Source of the DNA: Piscibacillus halophilus
GTDB taxonomy: Bacteria > Bacillota > Bacilli > Bacillales > Alkalibacillaceae
Assembly (NCBI RefSeq): GCF_900110685.1
Contig: NZ_FOES01000024.1
Span: 1 to 40,102 of the forward strand
Direction of reading: 5' to 3'
DNA length: 40,102 nucleotides
Shown: positions 6,939 through 16,474 of the stretch, in pieces
Position numbering within the stretch: position 1 is the stretch's first letter
Layout of the letters: each line of letters opens with the position of its first letter
Position numbers and translations under genes: made by a program
Notes under the pieces: model-generated
What the model saw: the letters and a program-made list of their open reading frames with translations, nothing else
What the model was told of the DNA's origin: nothing
The model's database searches: none

Positions 6939-9569
6939 TTATTTGGCATCATACCATGTTGTTCCATATTCAGCTTCAACAAGTAATGGCACTTTTAACT
7001 TAACAGTATTTTCCATAGCTTCTTTAACTAATTCAGTTAAGGCATCTATATCACTTTTGGCCACTTCAAAAATCAGTTCGTCATGAACTTGAAGTAATAA
7101 ACTAGCTTGTAAATCTGAAGACTCTAATTTCTCTTTTACATCAAGCATTGCTTTTTTAATAATATCAGCCGCACTTCCTTGAATCGGAGTATTCATAGCC
7201 GTACGTTCAGCAAAACTACGTTTATTAAAATTCCTGCTTGTGATATCAGGCAAGTAACGGCGACGTTTCATAATCGTTTCAACATAGCCTTCATGCTTAG
7301 CTTGTTGCACAATATCGTCCATATAGGCTTTAACACCAGGAAAACTTTCAAAGTATTTTTTAATGAATTGATCGGCTTCTTTTCGAGTAATCCCTAAGCT
7401 CTGACTTAAACCATAATCGCTAATTCCATATACAATTCCAAAGTTAACCGCCTTCGCGTGACGTCTCATCAACGAGTCTACTTCATCTTCTTTAACATTG
7501 AACACATCCATCGCCGTTTGAGTATGAATATCTTTTCCTTCATTAAAAGCAGATATTAACTTTTCATCGTTAGCGATATGAGCCAAAACGCGGAGTTCAA
7601 TCTGTGAATAATCAGCAGCCATCATGACGTAATCATCTTTAGAAGGTATGAAAGCTTGTCTAATTTTCCTACCTTCTTCAAGTCGAATCGGAATGTTTTG
7701 CAAGTTCGGATCAATCGAACTTAACCGTCCTGTTTGAGTTAATACTTGATTAAATCGAGTATGAATTTTATGAGTGTTGTCATGAACAACTTTTAATAAC
7801 CCTTCAATATAAGTCGATTGTAACTTTCCAAGCTGACGATAGTGTAATATCTGTTCTACAATTTCATGTTCGTGCTGGAGTTTTTCTAATACATCTGCTG
7901 ACGTAGAATAACCAGTCTTAGTCTTCTTAATGACAGGTAAGCCTAATTCTTCAAATAGAATCTTTCCTAATTGTTTAGGAGAATTAATATTAAAAGATTG
8001 TCCTGCTAATTCATAAATGTCATCTTCAATCTTATCAAGTCGCTCACTTAAATCTTGTTGCATTTGTTCTAAACGATCAACATCAACATGAACTCCCTTA
8101 TATTCCATCTCAGCTAAAATGAGAGAAAGTGGCATCTCAAGTTCATAAAAAAGCTTTTCTTGTTCGTTTTTCTCCAGTTCTTCCTTTAAGGTAGGGTATA
8201 GTTTTCTGGCAGCAATCCCTTTTCGAACAATATGTTCTGACAAGGGATCCTCTTCAGGAATCGTTTGCTTAGCTCCTTTACCATAAACTTCTTCATCATA
8301 AGATACATCCGTTAAACCATAACCTTGAGCAATAGAAGGGATGTCATGGTTACTGTTAGATGGATTCACAATATATGAAGCTAATATTAAATCAAATTGA
8401 ACACCTTTCAAATCCAGACCGCGCCACATTAAAGCAACCTTTAAGCGTTTAGTATCAGCGACAATCTTAGGGCTTTTTTCATTCTCTAGCCATGATTTAA
8501 ACGCCTTTGAATTCAAGGCAACATCAGTTGGGATAAAATAATTTCCATGATCATTAATTAATGAAAAACCTAAAATTTCACCGTTATGATAGTTTTCGAC
8601 TAACATTTCCATAATCAAATAATTCTCATGAGGACTAACCATTTCTTCAGAAAACTCATCTACTTTTTCAAAACTTACATCCTCACGTTCAACTTCTTCC
8701 TCTTCACCTTCAATTCGGCCCATTAAAGACTTAAATCCATATTGTTTAAAAAGCTCAATGACATCTCTTGATTGATACCCATCATAAGCTAAATCATTCA
8801 CTTTAACATCTATTGGAGATTGACGGTTGATCGTGACAAGTTCTTTACTCATGAATGCATCTTCTTTATGGTTAATTAAATTCTCTTTTAACTTTTTACC
8901 GCTCACTTCTTCAATGTTGTCATAAAGGTTTTCAAGCGTACCAAACTGATTGAGCAATTTTACAGCTGTCTTCTCACCTACGCCTGGAACACCAGGGATA
9001 TTATCAGATTTATCTCCCATAAGTGCTTTCAAATCAATAATTTGATCAATCGTCACACCCATCTTTTCTTTAACTTGATCTGGTGTGTATTCATCAATAT
9101 CAGTAATACCTTTTCGAGTCACCCCTACTGTGACATGTTCAGATGCTAATTGTAGTAAATCTTTATCACCTGAATAAATAAACGTACGTTTTTGATCTTC
9201 TTGTGCTTGCTTAGAAATCGTGCCGATAATATCATCCGCTTCGTATTGCGGTAACTCATAATGTTTAACTCCTAATGCGTCCAATATCTCGCGCATAACT
9301 GGAAATTGTTCTGAAAGTTCAGGGGGAGTCTTTTGTCGACCGCCTTTATAATCTTGATAAGTTTCATGACGAAATGTTGTTTTACCTGCATCAAATGCCA
9401 CTAAAATATGGCTTGGGTCTTTATCCTCTAAGATTTTTAATAACATATTAGTAAATCCATAGACGGCATTGGTATGTACACCACTATCATTACTCAATAA
9501 CGGAAGAGCAAAAAAGGCTCGATATAACACACTATTTCCATCTATAAGTACAATTTCTTCTTTAGACAA
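6939..9569 (-). CDS. polA: DNA polymerase I
   Basis: Repair and Okazaki-fragment-processing polymerase of 876 aa. The order is 5'-3' exonuclease (about 1-290, with GDKSDNIPGVPGVGEKTA), a 3'-5' exonuclease-like domain (about 300-465), and the polymerase domain with motifs DYSQIELRVLAH, RHAKAVNFGIVYGIS and LLQVHDELIFE. The middle domain reads LIMEMLVEN where proofreading enzymes have Asp-x-Glu, so proofreading is predicted to be absent, as in other Bacillus Pol I. The start is TTG with GAGGTG 7 nt before it. mutM follows 15 nt downstream, and phoR ends 43 nt upstream. Confidence 0.98.
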   Translation of the reverse strand: MSKEEIVLIDGNSVLYRAFFALPLLSNDSGVHTNAVYGFTNMLLKILEDKDPSHILVAFDAGKTTFRHETYQDYKGGRQKTPPELSEQFPVMREILDALGVKHYELPQYEADDIIGTISKQAQEDQKRTFIYSGDKDLLQLASEHVTVGVTRKGITDIDEYTPDQVKEKMGVTIDQIIDLKALMGDKSDNIPGVPGVGEKTAVKLLNQFGTLENLYDNIEEVSGKKLKENLINHKEDAFMSKELVTINRQSPIDVKVNDLAYDGYQSRDVIELFKQYGFKSLMGRIEGEEEEVEREDVSFEKVDEFSEEMVSPHENYLIMEMLVENYHNGEILGFSLINDHGNYFIPTDVALNSKAFKSWLENEKSPKIVADTKRLKVALMWRGLDLKGVQFDLILASYIVNPSNSNHDIPSIAQGYGLTDVSYDEEVYGKGAKQTIPEEDPLSEHIVRKGIAARKLYPTLKEELEKNEQEKLFYELEMPLSLILAEMEYKGVHVDVDRLEQMQQDLSERLDKIEDDIYELAGQSFNINSPKQLGKILFEELGLPVIKKTKTGYSTSADVLEKLQHEHEIVEQILHYRQLGKLQSTYIEGLLKVVHDNTHKIHTRFNQVLTQTGRLSSIDPNLQNIPIRLEEGRKIRQAFIPSKDDYVMMAADYSQIELRVLAHIANDEKLISAFNEGKDIHTQTAMDVFNVKEDEVDSLMRRHAKAVNFGIVYGISDYGLSQSLGITRKEADQFIKKYFESFPGVKAYMDDIVQQAKHEGYVETIMKRRRYLPDITSRNFNKRSFAERTAMNTPIQGSAADIIKKAMLDVKEKLESSDLQASLLLQVHDELIFEVAKSDIDALTELVKEAMENTVKLKVPLLVEAEYGTTWYDAK

Positions 9570-9612
9570 CGAAAAACACCTCTTTAATTGGCTTTTAATC
9601 TATTATAACAAA

Positions 9613-11322
9613 TTAAATATGCTGAGGAATGGAAACGGTTATAGTTGTCCCTTGGCCTTCTTCACTTTCTAAGTCAATCATACCTTCATGAGCTTCCACA
9701 ATATGTTTGACGATAGAAAGCCCAAGTCCTGTCCCTCCAGTTTGGCGACTACGATCTTGATCGACTCGGTAAAATCGTTCAAAAATTCGGCCTTGGCTTC
9801 TCTTAGGTATTCCAATCCCTGTATCACTAATTTGTAACCTCACATACCCGTCTTGTAATGACACTTTCCATCGAATCTGACCTCCTTCAGGTGTATACTG
9901 AATCGCATTGGAATATAAATTTAAAACAAGTTGATATATTCGGTTATAATCAGCGTAAACTTGTAACCCGTCTTCTACTTCTATGTCTGCTGAAAGTTCT
10001 TTATCTTGAAGACTTTTCTCTACTACTTGATGAATTTCATTCATTAATTCTGACGCAGCAAAATGGGTTCTCGTTAACGTAAAATCATCTTTTTCAATGG
10101 TCGATAAATCTAATAAATCCTGAATTAATTTATTTAACCGTTTGGTTTCTTTATCCATTATCCGTAAAAACTTCTTCACAATCTCCTCATCATGTTGGTT
10201 ACCATCTAATAATGTCTCAACAAAACCTTGAATAGACGTAATCGGAGTTCGAAGTTCGTGAGAAACATTGGCTACAAAATCCTTACGAATGTTTTCCAAC
10301 TGTTTGATCTTAGTAATGTCGTGACAAACAACGACGACACCTTTCCAAGTTTCCTCGTTATTACGAATGGGAGCTAAATACACCTCAAAATAATTACCTT
10401 GTTCTGTTTCTACTGTCAACTGCTTCTTTCGTTCCATAAAGATGACTTCTTGTAAAGCATCATTTAACACTTTATTTTCAATAACATCATAATAAATTTC
10501 ACCTACAATAGAAGTTTGATTCGTAAAATTTTTCACAAATGGTTCATTAGCAAGTCTTGTTAACCCTTTTTCGTTAATTAAAAGTAACCCACTTTCCATA
10601 TTGTTGACAACCGTCTTTAATCGATCATTTTGATTTCTATATTTTGACGTAATAGATTCAAGGTTACGAGCTAATCTATTGATCGATTGGCTCAATTCAG
10701 ACACAATCCCATAAGGTGCATCATGAATTCTAGCCTTATAATTACCATCTGCTAATTCTTTCGCTGTATCAGATGCTTTCCGTATAGGTGTGACATAATT
10801 TTCATATAAACGATTTCCAAATCCCCAAACAAAAAAGCCAACTAATAAAGAGAGAATAACCACGATTGACCATAAAGTCGTTTCTAAGTATCGAATCGGT
10901 AGCTCATCAGAAATCACCACTAATCGCAATTCATCATTTAAATTTCTTGATTCAACTAACCGAGAGTTAAGAAGAGTTGTCTCCTCTGTTTCAAATTGTC
11001 GATTAATAATTTCATTCAACGTGATCGTTTCGTTACGGTTAAAAGTATGTAAATATTCTTGAGATTGACGTTGATACAACACTAAATCAATTGGAAAGGA
11101 GTCTGAATATCTCTCCAATTGTTGTTGCCTTTCTAAAGTCGTATGTATGTTAAGGTCGAGATCGTCAGCCACGAAATCAGTATCATACTTTAATTGTTCT
11201 TCATATGCATTAATGACGTAATGCTTAGCGACTTGAACAAATAATACACCTAAAACTAATATAAATATGACACCAATTAATGTATAGACGATTAACGCCT
11301 TTCGATCACTTATTCCTTTCAT
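9613..11322 (-). CDS. phoR: Phosphate-starvation sensor histidine kinase PhoR
   Basis: Membrane sensor kinase of 569 aa that phosphorylates PhoP when phosphate is low. Transmembrane helix 1 spans about 9-31 and helix 2 about 149-170, flanking an extracytoplasmic domain of about 117 residues. HAMP (about 170-225), PAS (about 230-335), HisKA with the phosphoacceptor in VSHELRTP (His355) and a HATPase_c domain ending in GGTGLGLSIVKHIVEAHEG follow in order. The ATG overlaps the phoP stop as ATGA, so the pair is translationally coupled. Synteny with polA matches B. subtilis. Confidence 0.95.
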   Translation of the reverse strand: MKGISDRKALIVYTLIGVIFILVLGVLFVQVAKHYVINAYEEQLKYDTDFVADDLDLNIHTTLERQQQLERYSDSFPIDLVLYQRQSQEYLHTFNRNETITLNEIINRQFETEETTLLNSRLVESRNLNDELRLVVISDELPIRYLETTLWSIVVILSLLVGFFVWGFGNRLYENYVTPIRKASDTAKELADGNYKARIHDAPYGIVSELSQSINRLARNLESITSKYRNQNDRLKTVVNNMESGLLLINEKGLTRLANEPFVKNFTNQTSIVGEIYYDVIENKVLNDALQEVIFMERKKQLTVETEQGNYFEVYLAPIRNNEETWKGVVVVCHDITKIKQLENIRKDFVANVSHELRTPITSIQGFVETLLDGNQHDEEIVKKFLRIMDKETKRLNKLIQDLLDLSTIEKDDFTLTRTHFAASELMNEIHQVVEKSLQDKELSADIEVEDGLQVYADYNRIYQLVLNLYSNAIQYTPEGGQIRWKVSLQDGYVRLQISDTGIGIPKRSQGRIFERFYRVDQDRSRQTGGTGLGLSIVKHIVEAHEGMIDLESEEGQGTTITVSIPQHI

Positions 11323-12008
11323 GCCGACCCCTCTAATTTATATCCGATTCCACGAACCGTTTTAATTAACTTAGGTCTTTTCGGTTCATCTTCAAGCTTT
11401 TCCCTAAGATGACTAATATGAACATCAACAATTCTAGTATCGCCAATAAAATCAAAGTCCCAAACATCTTGAAGTAAGACTTCCCTTTTTACTGGTTTAT
11501 TAATACGTTTGGCTAAGTATAAAAGTAGTTCAAATTCCTTTTTAGTAAATTCTACTGGTCTCCCATTTTTAAATACTTCATATGTTTCTACATTAATCTC
11601 AATATCATTAAACATAATCAATGACTTTTGGTCTTCATGTTGTCCTGACCTTCTTAAAACTGCTCTAATTCTTGCATTCAATTCTTTGGGACTAAATGGC
11701 TTAGTAATATAATCATCCGCTCCAACATCTAGCCCTGTAATCTTATCATCTTCCTCACTTTTAGCTGTTAACATAATAATCGGAACTTTATGACCTAAAT
11801 CGCGAAGGCGTTGACACACTTCTATTCCGCTCATATTCGGCAACATTAAGTCTAATAAGATTAAATTAAAATTCTCTTTTTCAGCAAGTTTTAATGCCGT
11901 TTCCCCATCATGTGCTACTGCCGTTTGATAGCCTTCTTGATTCAAATTATAATCAATTAAAGTCGTAATAGATTCCTCATCATCAACAATTAAAATACGC
12001 AAATCCAA
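11319..12008 (-). CDS. phoP: Phosphate regulon response regulator PhoP
   Basis: OmpR-type regulator of the phosphate-starvation regulon, 229 aa. The receiver domain has the acidic pair in VDDEES, the phosphoacceptor Asp53 in LLDLMLP, and the conserved Lys in ITKPFSP. The C-terminal winged helix ends with GDTRIVDVHISHLREKLE and IKTVRGIGYKLE. The longest frame begins with an ATG at 12047, but no Shine-Dalgarno precedes it. The TTG at 12008 has GGGGTGGGG directly upstream and gives MDLRILIVDDEES, aligning with B. subtilis PhoP, so I use that start. In B. subtilis phoP adjoins mdh; here an accessory block intervenes. Confidence 0.95.
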   Translation of the reverse strand: MDLRILIVDDEESITTLIDYNLNQEGYQTAVAHDGETALKLAEKENFNLILLDLMLPNMSGIEVCQRLRDLGHKVPIIMLTAKSEEDDKITGLDVGADDYITKPFSPKELNARIRAVLRRSGQHEDQKSLIMFNDIEINVETYEVFKNGRPVEFTKKEFELLLYLAKRINKPVKREVLLQDVWDFDFIGDTRIVDVHISHLREKLEDEPKRPKLIKTVRGIGYKLEGSA

Positions 12009-12071
12009 GGTTTCCCCACCCCTAATAAAAATGTTTGTCTTAATCATAACTAAAAATGTACAAGTTATCTA

Positions 12072-14117
12072 CTATTGAGTCGATAGCTGCTCGATTACTT
12101 CGTCAACAATAGTAGTAGGTTGTTGACAAGTAAAATGTTCACATATATACACAGTTGTTTGATCATTTATACTATTGTAACTTTCCACAAATGGAGCAAC
12201 CTCAGCCAATTCTCCGTCATCATCTGTCTTTAACCAAGTAGTGTTCGGTAAATAATGGCTAGACTTAAAATGTTTTAGCCTATCCCAATCTGGATCTCCA
12301 TCTCTTGAGATCACGACAATTTCCTTAGATGGATACTCAGTTAACATTAAACTGATTAAATAATAAGTACTTCCTTGAGGGATTCTCGATAAAGCAGGGT
12401 AAAAAACACGATATTGATCTTCAACAATATCCGAATATTGAGGCTCTCCTGTTAATGAAGACAATCGAGCCATCACATTGGTTGCCACACTATTCCCTGA
12501 TGGAGTCGCGCCATCGTGTATATCTTTATCATTAGAAATAAGCCTTTCACTATCTTCCCCATTAAAGTAAAAACCTCCATGCTCCGAATCCCAGAACAAA
12601 TGATACATCTGATCAGCTAATTCTTTAGCTCGCCTTAAATCCATAACTTGAAATTCAGCATCATATAACTCCAAGTAGGCCCAAGCTAGATAAGCGTAAT
12701 CATCTAAATATCCTTTAAATTTCACCTCTCCATCCCTGTAACGTGCCATCAGACGATTATTTTCTATGAGCTGATTTTCAATAAAATTGACAGCTTTTCG
12801 AGCCATATTGACATATTCTTCATTTTGATAAACTTGTCCTGCTTTTGCTAATGCTGCGATCATCATGGCATTCCAAGACGTTAATACTTTATCATCTAAG
12901 TGAGGATAGACACGTTTCTCACGAGTTTCTAACAACTTAAGTCTTGCTTGGTCAAGTTTTTCTTCCAACTGTTCAATAGTCAAATTAAATTCCTTAGCCA
13001 CTTCTTCTAAATTCGTATCAATTAAATTAGGGATATTCTTGCCATGAAAATTTCCCTCCGTTGTGATGTTATAGGCTTTTGTATATAGGTTACCTAAATC
13101 ATTACTTAACACTTCATAAATTTCTCTTCTACCCCAAATATAATATAAGCCTTCTTTCCCTTCTGAATCTGCATCAATAGCTGAGTAAAAAGCTCCATCA
13201 GAACTCGTCATTTCTCTTTGAACAAATTCAATTACCTGTTCACTAATATTTTTGTAATATTCATTCCCTGTTAACTGATAAGCCTCCGTATAAGTTATTA
13301 ACAATAGAGCTTGATCGTAAAGCATTTTTTCAAAATGAGGAACTAACCATTCCTCGTCTGTTGAATACCTTGTAAATCCAAAACCAATATGGTCGTATAA
13401 GCCACCTCTGGCCATCGATTGTAATGTTTTTTCAACCATTTCACGAGCTAATGTTTTTCCTGTTTGTTGATAATATCTCATTAAAAACATTAAATTATGA
13501 GGGGATGGAAATTTGGGTGCTCCTTCAAACCCGCCATATCTAGTATCAAATGTTTTACTAAGCTCATGGAAAGCTTGATCCGTTGCTTCTTTAGAAATCC
13601 GTTCCTCACCTTTTGAAAAAATTACTTGGTTAAGCGACTTTCTAACACTTTCAGTCACGTCTTCGATTTGTTGAGGATCGTTATGGTATGTATCCGATAA
13701 ATATCCTAGCACTTGTTTTATTCCAGGATACCCGTACTTGCTTTCTTTAGGGAAGTAAGTCCCAGCATAAAACGGAACTTGATCAGGTGTCATAAAAATG
13801 CTAAGTGGCCAACCACCATGACCATTCATCCGTTGACACACCTTCATATAAACCGCATCAATATCTGGACGTTCTTCACGGTCAACTTTAATTGCAATAA
13901 ATTTGCTGTTTATCACTTCCGCAACGTCTTCATCTTCAAATGATTCATGAGCCATGACATGACACCAATGACATGTCGAATAACCAATACTTAAAAAGAT
14001 AGGCTTGTTTTCATTCTTAGCTTTTTTGAACGCTTCTTCTCCCCAAGGATACCAATCAACAGGGTTATCTTTATGTTGCAGTAAATAAGGAGATTTTTCA
14101 TATTGTAAACGATTCAT
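12072..14117 (-). CDS. Thioredoxin-like DUF255 protein (YyaL/SSP411 family)
   Basis: 681-aa cytoplasmic protein. Residues 1-160 are a thioredoxin-fold DUF255 domain beginning [14 protein letters not shown], with the redox-type motif C49-H-W-C52 followed by HVMAHESF. The remainder is an alpha/alpha-barrel region like six-hairpin glycosidases (for example [30 protein letters not shown]). The family is called YyaL in B. subtilis and spermatogenesis-associated protein 20 in animals. Its biochemical function is not established. It stands alone between the DUF3892 gene and phoP, and its stop is 63 nt before the chosen phoP start with no terminator visible, so some read-through into phoPR is possible. 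Confidence 0.93.
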   Translation of the reverse strand: MNRLQYEKSPYLLQHKDNPVDWYPWGEEAFKKAKNENKPIFLSIGYSTCHWCHVMAHESFEDEDVAEVINSKFIAIKVDREERPDIDAVYMKVCQRMNGHGGWPLSIFMTPDQVPFYAGTYFPKESKYGYPGIKQVLGYLSDTYHNDPQQIEDVTESVRKSLNQVIFSKGEERISKEATDQAFHELSKTFDTRYGGFEGAPKFPSPHNLMFLMRYYQQTGKTLAREMVEKTLQSMARGGLYDHIGFGFTRYSTDEEWLVPHFEKMLYDQALLLITYTEAYQLTGNEYYKNISEQVIEFVQREMTSSDGAFYSAIDADSEGKEGLYYIWGRREIYEVLSNDLGNLYTKAYNITTEGNFHGKNIPNLIDTNLEEVAKEFNLTIEQLEEKLDQARLKLLETREKRVYPHLDDKVLTSWNAMMIAALAKAGQVYQNEEYVNMARKAVNFIENQLIENNRLMARYRDGEVKFKGYLDDYAYLAWAYLELYDAEFQVMDLRRAKELADQMYHLFWDSEHGGFYFNGEDSERLISNDKDIHDGATPSGNSVATNVMARLSSLTGEPQYSDIVEDQYRVFYPALSRIPQGSTYYLISLMLTEYPSKEIVVISRDGDPDWDRLKHFKSSHYLPNTTWLKTDDDGELAEVAPFVESYNSINDQTTVYICEHFTCQQPTTIVDEVIEQLSTQ

Positions 14118-14203
14118 ACCGATTCACTTCCTTTCCCTTTTAATATAAACGAAAATTAATGAACTAAACAGAAAATCGCATTTGTACAATAATCCTCTAA
14201 CAT

Positions 14204-14241
14204 AAAAAATGTCTTGAAGGACAGATTAACCTTCAAGACAT
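14204..14241 (-). terminator. Intrinsic terminator downstream of the DUF3892 gene
   Basis: A perfect 12-bp stem (14209-14220 with 14230-14241), a 9-nt loop and, on the minus strand, a TTTTTT tail lie 15 nt past the stop codon. Confidence 0.92.
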
Positions 14242-14256
14242 TAAGTTTATTATTAG

Positions 14257-14484
14257 TTAAAAGCTTTCCAAATTATCTAAGTTATTTGATGGATCCCCGT
14301 CAGCATTTCCTCTTATGACAGGTTTGCCATTCCTAGCTTGTCCAATATTAACACCGTCAATTGTGCCATTTTCTACCTCTTGTAATGCCTGGTCATAATC
14401 TAGCTCTCGACCACTTGAAGTTTTAAAATGAGTGATATCACCATCGCCATTTTTTCTTACAGCGACAAAAGTTTCTTGGTCCAT
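14257..14484 (-). CDS. DUF3892 small protein
   Basis: A 75-aa acidic protein beginning MDQETFVAVRKNGDGDITHF and ending DADGDPSNNLDNLESF-like. I recognise the DUF3892 pattern: an FVAVRKN start, SSGRELDYDQAL, and a C-terminal RGNADGDPSNNLDNL. Its function is unknown. AGGAGGGTGAT precedes the ATG, so translation should be strong. It is a single-gene unit with its own terminator, divergent from tgl with 118 nt between the start codons. No signal peptide or membrane segment is visible. Confidence 0.85.
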   Translation of the reverse strand: MDQETFVAVRKNGDGDITHFKTSSGRELDYDQALQEVENGTIDGVNIGQARNGKPVIRGNADGDPSNNLDNLESF

Positions 14485-14544
14485 TCCATCACCCTCCTTT
14501 TATTTATAAAATGTGAATTTTTTTCATTCCTTATGCATCACTCA

Positions 14545-14572
14545 ACATGAAATAGTTGAGTAGTATAAACTA
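14545..14572 (+). promoter_or_regulatory. Possible SigK-type promoter of tgl
   Basis: AC at 14545-14546, a 17-nt spacer, and TATAAACTA at 14564-14572 resemble the mother-cell SigK pattern (AC, then CATA-N3-TA) with one mismatch in the -10. It is about 30 nt upstream of the tgl start codon. The B. subtilis tgl gene is a late mother-cell gene. A short inverted repeat CTCAAC-N8-GTTGAG (14541-14560) overlaps the spacer. The consensus is short, so chance is possible. Confidence 0.3.
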
Positions 14573-14602
14573 ACACCTAAATTAAAATAGGAGAGCTTAA
14601 TA

Positions 14603-15448
14603 ATGATTAGAATTGGTCGAGGAGAAATTAACAATGTAAATTATGTCCCCTCTCACAGCACTGAAAGAATCATTTTAAAGAGCTTAATGGATGACCCATT
14701 AATTTATTCTTATCAGTCGGTTGGAGAATTAGAATTTGAAATAACATTAAGAAAAAATATCATTGAGAGTTCAAAAGCAATGGATCAAGGGCAAGCAGAG
14801 TTTGAAGTATTTGCTCATTCACGTTGTAATCCAAAATATTGGAACCGTACGATCACAGGGGGTTTTAGTTTAAGAGGGGATGTCTTGCCTTCAGAAGCTA
14901 TTCAGGATATTTACTTAAACAGTTCGTTATATGGATTTGAATGTGCTACAGCTATGTTAATTGTTTACTATCATGCTGTATTAAACACGATCGGTGACCA
15001 ACATTTTAACCGTTTATTTAGAGGATTGTACTTATATAGCTGGCACTCCGATTCAGACTTAAGACTTCAAACTGTTGATACAGATCACTTAATCCCTGGC
15101 GATGTCGTTTATTTTAGAAATCCAGATGTGAGCCCTGAAACTAGATGGTGGCAAGGTGAAAACGCTGTCGTATTAGAAGATGGGAGATTTTTTGGGCATG
15201 GCATTGGCATTACATCAGCGGAACAAATCATTGAATCATTAAACAGACATAGAAGACCTGGTAGCCGGCGGTCTGCATTTATGATTCGAACCATTACCAG
15301 ACCACATTTCAAATATTTAGCTAGAGTAACATCAATGAGAGAAGATAACGTTCATAAACCACAAAACCCTGTCATTCATCACGATGATCCTTCAATTCCT
15401 ACTGATAAGTATCAATACTTTCTAATAATGCATTTATTAAATAAGTAA
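14603..15448 (+). CDS. tgl: Spore coat protein-glutamine gamma-glutamyltransferase (transglutaminase)
   Basis: Cross-links spore coat proteins through glutamyl-lysine isopeptide bonds. The 281-aa protein follows B. subtilis Tgl throughout. The catalytic Cys lies in YGFECATAM (Cys114), and QGENAVVLEDGRFFGHGIGI supplies the likely catalytic Glu186 and His199. B. subtilis Tgl is about 245 aa; this one has about 35 extra residues at the C-terminus after RVTSMRE, rich in His, Pro and Asp (VIHHDDPSIP). AGGAGAG lies 9 nt before the ATG. It is the only plus-strand gene in the accessory block between phoP and mdh. A SigK-like promoter is suggested upstream. Confidence 0.93.
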   Translation: MIRIGRGEINNVNYVPSHSTERIILKSLMDDPLIYSYQSVGELEFEITLRKNIIESSKAMDQGQAEFEVFAHSRCNPKYWNRTITGGFSLRGDVLPSEAIQDIYLNSSLYGFECATAMLIVYYHAVLNTIGDQHFNRLFRGLYLYSWHSDSDLRLQTVDTDHLIPGDVVYFRNPDVSPETRWWQGENAVVLEDGRFFGHGIGITSAEQIIESLNRHRRPGSRRSAFMIRTITRPHFKYLARVTSMREDNVHKPQNPVIHHDDPSIPTDKYQYFLIMHLLNK

Positions 15449-15479
15449 ACCTTACTAAAACGAGCTCGAACAACACGCA

Positions 15480-15510
15480 CTGAGGGACACAGGAGACGGG
15501 TCTGTCCAGA
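15480..15510. repeat. GGGACA-type palindromic element, possibly a decayed dispersed repeat
   Basis: GGACA (15485-15489) and TGTCC (15503-15507) flank a GC-rich core, in a style I recall from short dispersed palindromes in Bacillaceae. It sits in the 323-nt gap between tgl and the methyltransferase gene. Apart from this and the hairpin at 15632-15671, I see no gene or RNA in that gap. Confidence 0.35.
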
Positions 15511-15631
15511 GCCGCAACATAGTTGTTACGTAATTAGTCGAACATCCTTAAGTCCTCAACGAAAATAAATTTGGGGAATTTGAAATCGTGACTACAGAAT
15601 GTGAAGTATTTTGACTCAGCTAAAAAATTGA

Positions 15632-15676
15632 AGCCAAATGTTAGGCTGAATTTAACTCCTAACATTTGGCTTTTTT
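15632..15676 (+). terminator. Strong intrinsic terminator, plus strand, 180 nt past tgl
   Basis: A perfect 14-bp stem (15632-15645 with 15658-15671), a 12-nt loop and a run of six T. It would end tgl transcripts, but the long gap from the tgl stop leaves a 3' untranslated segment of about 180 nt. On the opposite strand the hairpin is followed by TTCAATTTTTT, so it may also act on the methyltransferase transcript. Confidence 0.85.
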
Positions 15677-15771
15677 AGGTTTAAAAAATATTTTATCTCT
15701 TTTTTCATATCATAACTATCAAAAACCTAACGTTCAACATCATTTCAATGGTCATGCGCAATTAGACAATT

Positions 15772-16380
15772 TTATTTATTAGGTGACAGTATTAATTTTC
15801 TTACAATGGAAGTCATTAAATATTCTTGTTCATCTACTTCTAAATTAGCTTGATAAATATTAGAAATGGTCTTTCGGTTAATGTTTTCCCCTAAGATCCC
15901 CTCGCTTACAGGATTAAAGAAATCTAATACTTTACCGATTATTTCATTTTCACTGCGCATATGTTCCAACATCACTATTTTTCCACTCGGTTTAACTACT
16001 CTTCTTAATTCTTTAAAACCTTTGACTGGGTTTGGAACTGAACAAAACACACAAGTTGATACCACATAATCAAATTGATTATCCTCAAAGTCTAAGTTCT
16101 CAATATTCATTTCATAAAGTTGAACAGTCGCCGCAGCTTCTTCTACTTTAACATGTGCTTTTTCAAGCATCTTTGGGCTAAAATCTATTCCCGTTACGTG
16201 AACATCTTGAGGATAATATTTAAAATTAGTACCAGTTCCGACTCCAACTTCTAATATTTCACCCCGTACATCTGCCAATAATTCTTTTCTCCATTCTTCT
16301 TTAACCAATCGATCAGCAAGATCAAATGTACTAGAAATTCGGTCAATACGTTTCTTTATTACATTAGTACGATCTGACAT
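15772..16380 (-). CDS. Class I SAM-dependent methyltransferase (UbiE/phospholipid methyltransferase-like)
   Basis: A 202-aa protein with the glycine-rich SAM loop LEVGVGTGTNF (about 43-53), the acidic end of strand 2 in VTGIDFSPKML, and motif II/III sequences DNQFDYVVSTCVFC and VKPSGKIVMLEHM. These place it with small methyltransferases related to UbiE/MenG and phosphatidylethanolamine N-methyltransferases. The substrate cannot be told from sequence. The C-terminal 40 residues fit the fold without a membrane helix. GGAGTG lies upstream of the ATG. It is downstream of pabB-pabC, but a terminator lies between them, so it is probably an independent gene. Confidence 0.85.
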   Translation of the reverse strand: MSDRTNVIKKRIDRISSTFDLADRLVKEEWRKELLADVRGEILEVGVGTGTNFKYYPQDVHVTGIDFSPKMLEKAHVKVEEAAATVQLYEMNIENLDFEDNQFDYVVSTCVFCSVPNPVKGFKELRRVVKPSGKIVMLEHMRSENEIIGKVLDFFNPVSEGILGENINRKTISNIYQANLEVDEQEYLMTSIVRKLILSPNK

Positions 16381-16442
16381 GATTGAGCACTCCTTCAGAA
16401 TCTTATATTTAATAAGTTACGCAACTTTTTCATTGATAAACA

Positions 16443-16474
16443 AAAAAGATAAGCCTAGCATAGCCACTAGACCT
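16443..16474 (-). terminator. Intrinsic terminator overlapping the pabB-pabC stop codon
   Basis: On the minus strand an 8-bp stem with two G-U pairs (16474-16467 with 16458-16451), an 8-nt loop and a tail ATCTTTTTTG. The first stem bases are the last two bases of the stop codon. Confidence 0.7.
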
